This document shows positions 18,833 through 21,688 of a stretch of 21,688 nt of DNA, piece after piece. Positions within the stretch are counted from its first letter, which is position 1. Each line of letters opens with the position of its first letter. A program made the position numbers and the translations under genes. Under the pieces are notes generated by a model, which saw only the letters and a program-made list of their open reading frames with translations, was not told where the DNA came from and did not search any database. Source of the stretch: DATEHG01 sp041691295 (GTDB taxonomy: Bacteria; Gemmatimonadota; Gemmatimonadetes; Gemmatimonadales; GWC2-71-9); assembly GCA_041691295.1 (NCBI GenBank), contig JBEPVA010000037.1, positions 1-21,688 on the forward strand, read 5' to 3'.

Positions 18833-21688
18833 TTTTCCAGATCTCCCACCGCAGCCAGCTCCGACCGCACACTATCCCGCTGCGGGATCATGGACGGTTC
18901 GGGATCAACCCGCATGCGGAGATACAGACGATAAGCGCGGATGGCGCCGGCCTTGTCCCCCGTAAGCGCGGCGGCCTTGCCCTCGAGACGGTACGACTGG
19001 GCCAGTCCGACCATCACCGGCTCGCCGAGGGGAAGCCAGCGCCGCCTGATGGCCCTGAGGGCGCGGTCCGGCAGTCCCTGGGTCATGAAGAGCTGGGCCA
19101 GCTCGAGGCTAGCCCACGAAATGGCCCCCTCGCGGCCGACCCACGCCGAGTCGGCCACATCCAGCAGACGGTTGGCGTCAGGCTCCTTCCGCATGACGGC
19201 CAGCCTGGCACGGATAAGCGGCGCCCCGCGGGTGTTGAAACCGAGCATCGTATCCCTGGCGGCCCGGGCGCGAGTCGAGTCCGCCATCAACTGGCCGGCC
19301 GCGAGATCTCCCTGGAGCAGCCTGTTGTACCCGCGCTGGTCACCGATGACCAGCGAGCTGTCGGGCGCGCCACCACCGGCCCAGCGGCCCACCGCGGCCA
19401 GCACGGAAGCCTGGCCGGGATTGATGGCGCGCACCGTATCCAGCCAGGGCGCCGCCTCGGCTGGACGCCCCCGATTCCAGAGGGTGTACACCCGGTCCAG
19501 GGCGTGCTCGAAGCGGTCCTGGGTAGTCCTGGCCCGGCGATGCATGATGTCGAGCAGCGCCATCTGATTGGCGATGCCGACGCTATCGATGGTGCTGAAG
19601 AAGAGAATGCCCTGCGAAACCTGGAACGAGGCCGAGTCAAACGATGCCAGCGACCTCGCGATCCCGGCCGAATCGCGGGAGGTCCGCAGCAGATCCCAGC
19701 GGGCCACCGCGATGTCATCCGTCGTCGAATCGAGCGCGATGAGCCGCCGGGTCCAGAGCCGCTGGGCTGTGGTGTCTCCCAGGATCAGCGTGAGGCGGGT
19801 CAGGTGCTGGATTGGCCCGCCGAACAGCGAGTCGCGCTGGAAGGCCTGTTCAAAGGCCTGGCGGGCGCGGATCAGCGGCTCTGGAATATCCGACAGCAAG
19901 CCGTCGTGGAAGAGGTCATCGCCGAGGTAGTACCAGACTTCGGCGCTCTCGGGGAATCGCTGTACCGCCTTTTCGTCGTTGGCGATTTTCTGGTCCCATG
20001 ACTCGTTGGCGGGATACCGGGATCCCAGCCGAAGCGAGAGGAGGAACTGGTCGTTGGCATTGAGGCGGCTGCGGTTCTGCCACGCCAGCTGCTTGACCCG
20101 ATTGATATCCCCGGTGCCGGGGCTCCACCCGTCGGCTTCGATCAGGGCGGAGAGCGCCAGTGCAAAGGTGCTGTCCAGATCCACCGCGTGGGCCAGCAGG
20201 GGCGTCGCGCTGGCAAAGGCGCCGCGCCGGAAGGCGGTCATCCCGTCGAGGTAAGCGCGCAGCGCATCGAGATTGGTCGTGGTGAGCGAGCTCAGGCGCG
20301 CCGCGCTGGTGCCCGCGCCCAGCGCGAGCAGCTGGCCGGTCAGCCGGTCGATCAGGACGAAGAGGCTGTCCCGGGGGCCAGTCACGCTGGTCTGGGCCAG
20401 GGCCTTCCCACCCGGAACGGCGAGCAGCGTGGCGGTGATCACGAGGTGGTCAGCTGGCCCCACGATGCTGCCCTGCAGCACTCTTCCGGCGCCGACTTTG
20501 CGCGCGACGCCATCGACCGCGGTCTCCGGTAGATCCTGGGTGTCGGTGCCGCCGGCGTCACGGACCGCGGCAAGGACGGAGCGGGTATCGGCGGCGCGAG
20601 GGCCGCCTTCACCGGTGAGCTTGGCTTGCAGCAGATCGACCATCCCCTGGCGCAGGTACTGGACACTCGGATCGGCGCCGGCCACGCGGAACGGCAGCAC
20701 CGCAACCAACCTGGCGTCCAGCGGCTGTCCACCCGCGCCCTTCCACGGTTTCCAGATGAGAATCGCGACCGCGGCCAACACCGCCGCTCCAGCCGCCACG
20801 AACTTCCCCATCGACTTCCTCGGCATTGCGGACATGACCGCCGAAACCGGCTGGGTCGATGTCGGCGTCATCCCGCTACTCGGCGTGGCCAGTGGTTCCA
20901 GCGCCGCCGCCAACTCGTCCGCGGTCTGGAATCGATCGGCGGGCCGCTTGGCCAGACAGCGCATGATGACGGCATCGAGCCCAGGAGATAGACCGGCGCG
21001 CTGCGGACCAAGTGCTGGCGGCGCCTGGGTCACGTGGGCGGCGAGCGTTTGCTGCGGATTGAGCCCGGGAAAGGGAGTATGCCCCGTCAGCATCTCGTAG
21101 CCCAGCACACCCATCGCGTAGATATCGACTCGGCCATCCATCTGCGGATCGGCCGATGCCTGCTCCGGCGCCATGTACGCTGGCGTGCCGAGGGCGACAC
21201 CGGCGGTGGTGAGCTGCTGGCGGCCGCTGGCCTCGGTGACCGCCTTGGCCACGCCGAAGTCCATGACCAGGGCGTGGCGACCGGAGAGCAGGATGTTCTC
21301 GGGCTTGATGTCCCGGTGAACCACACCCGCGTGGTGTGCGACGGACAAGGCTTCGGCTACTTCGCCGAGCAGCCGAACCGCATCTGGAATGGGGAGCTCT
21401 CCCGAACGGGCGAGACGATCGCGCAGAGTCTCGCCTTCGACGTACGGCATGACGTAGTAGAAAAAATTCGAGTGACCCTCGACCCCTGACCCTCGGCCAC
21501 CAGTTTGACCGGAATCCAGGACGCCGAGGATGTGCGGATGCTGGAGCCGGGCGGCCACTTCGATTTCGCGGACGAAACGATCTTCGCCCATGGCGGCGGC
21601 CAGCTCTGGGCGGAGCACCTTCACCGCCACCTTGCGGTGGTGTTTCAGGTCTTCGGCGAGATAGACCGTGGCCATGCCGCCGGCGCCG
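18823..21688 (-). CDS. Receptor-type Ser/Thr protein kinase with C-terminal TPR-like domain (5' end outside window)
   Basis: Partial gene: the frame runs off the window with GAGGMATVYLAEDL, the Gly-rich loop of a Hanks-type kinase, so the true start lies beyond 21688. Counting from the visible Met (21675): Lys19 (VAVKV), HRDIKPEN (120-127), DFG (139-141), GTPAYMAPEQ. The kinase domain ends near residue 265. A Ser/Thr/Pro linker leads to one transmembrane helix (about 290-310), then about 640 extracytoplasmic residues with repeated helical pairs (TPR/SEL1-like). This kinase-TM-TPR design is common in Gemmatimonadota and Acidobacteria. Stop codon and last residues are in a heptamer tract. Ligand and targets unknown. 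Confidence 0.9.
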   Translation of the reverse strand, partial: GAGGMATVYLAEDLKHHRKVAVKVLRPELAAAMGEDRFVREIEVAARLQHPHILGVLDSGQTGGRGSGVEGHSNFFYYVMPYVEGETLRDRLARSGELPIPDAVRLLGEVAEALSVAHHAGVVHRDIKPENILLSGRHALVMDFGVAKAVTEASGRQQLTTAGVALGTPAYMAPEQASADPQMDGRVDIYAMGVLGYEMLTGHTPFPGLNPQQTLAAHVTQAPPALGPQRAGLSPGLDAVIMRCLAKRPADRFQTADELAAALEPLATPSSGMTPTSTQPVSAVMSAMPRKSMGKFVAAGAAVLAAVAILIWKPWKGAGGQPLDARLVAVLPFRVAGADPSVQYLRQGMVDLLQAKLTGEGGPRAADTRSVLAAVRDAGGTDTQDLPETAVDGVARKVGAGRVLQGSIVGPADHLVITATLLAVPGGKALAQTSVTGPRDSLFVLIDRLTGQLLALGAGTSAARLSSLTTTNLDALRAYLDGMTAFRRGAFASATPLLAHAVDLDSTFALALSALIEADGWSPGTGDINRVKQLAWQNRSRLNANDQFLLSLRLGSRYPANESWDQKIANDEKAVQRFPESAEVWYYLGDDLFHDGLLSDIPEPLIRARQAFEQAFQRDSLFGGPIQHLTRLTLILGDTTAQRLWTRRLIALDSTTDDIAVARWDLLRTSRDSAGIARSLASFDSASFQVSQGILFFSTIDSVGIANQMALLDIMHRRARTTQDRFEHALDRVYTLWNRGRPAEAAPWLDTVRAINPGQASVLAAVGRWAGGGAPDSSLVIGDQRGYNRLLQGDLAAGQLMADSTRARAARDTMLGFNTRGAPLIRARLAVMRKEPDANRLLDVADSAWVGREGAISWASLELAQLFMTQGLPDRALRAIRRRWLPLGEPVMVGLAQSYRLEGKAAALTGDKAGAIRAYRLYLRMRVDPEPSMIPQRDSVRSELAAVGDLEKKP

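Overview
The window is high-GC bacterial DNA with tightly packed genes and short leaders that mostly lack a recognisable Shine-Dalgarno sequence. A large receptor-type Ser/Thr kinase with a long C-terminal extracytoplasmic region, a Tat-exported D-aminoacylase-like protein, an MlaE-MlaF-MlaD lipid transporter set and a short MutY would fit a Gemmatimonadota-like or related didermic soil/water lineage. That placement is inference from gene style only.

Layout. 1-642: fluoride channel crcB behind a GC/poly-G rich start. 859-2715: glutamine-dependent NAD+ synthetase nadE. 2713-3203: repeat-bounded element with a broken four-helix-bundle (S23/Avd-like) gene. 3210-5834: five closely spaced + strand genes (acyl-CoA thioesterase, patatin-like phospholipase, CBS-pair protein, DUF2203 protein, small membrane protein). 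5832-6402: repeat-bounded element with an intact four-helix-bundle gene. 6394-7053 (-): short mutY. 7156-9584: mlaE-mlaF-mlaD. 9582-10186: third repeat-bounded element with an intact four-helix-bundle gene. 10199-11817: RNase Z plus a DUF2238 membrane protein. 11858-13294 (-): class II type photolyase. 13832-13904: tRNA-Ala(CGC). 14083-15501: tandem HD/HD-GYP protein. 15757-15829 (-): tRNA-Gln(CTG) with terminator. 16144-16977: M48 family lipoprotein protease. 17036-18694 (-): D-aminoacylase. 18823 to the window end (-): Ser/Thr kinase whose N-terminus lies outside.

The remarkable feature is a family of degenerate tandem repeats, nearly all of period 7, at most gene junctions and inside three coding regions. 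They usually form inverted pairs with constant polarity: the purine/G-rich strand reads into the pair from both sides. The heptamer differs from pair to pair (TRAGCGG, TRAGAGG, TAGKCGA, TGGSAGA and others) but in most pairs is similar in the two arms. Three pairs bracket a gene of the S23 / 23S rRNA intervening-sequence / Avd-like four-helix-bundle family (one decayed); others are empty. Many units begin with a stop triplet, and at least eight genes in the window end on a stop codon that lies in register in such a tract. Pairs inside nadE, the DUF2238 gene and the photolyase gene are in frame and encode low-complexity insertions. Together this suggests a small uncharacterised mobile or RNA-level element: a four-helix-bundle gene with heptamer inverted arms, plus MITE-like empty derivatives. 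The association is read directly from the sequence; the mechanism is inference.

Otherwise the genes are ordinary: envelope lipid transport (Mla), NAD and tRNA maturation, DNA repair, c-di-GMP-type signalling and membrane proteins.
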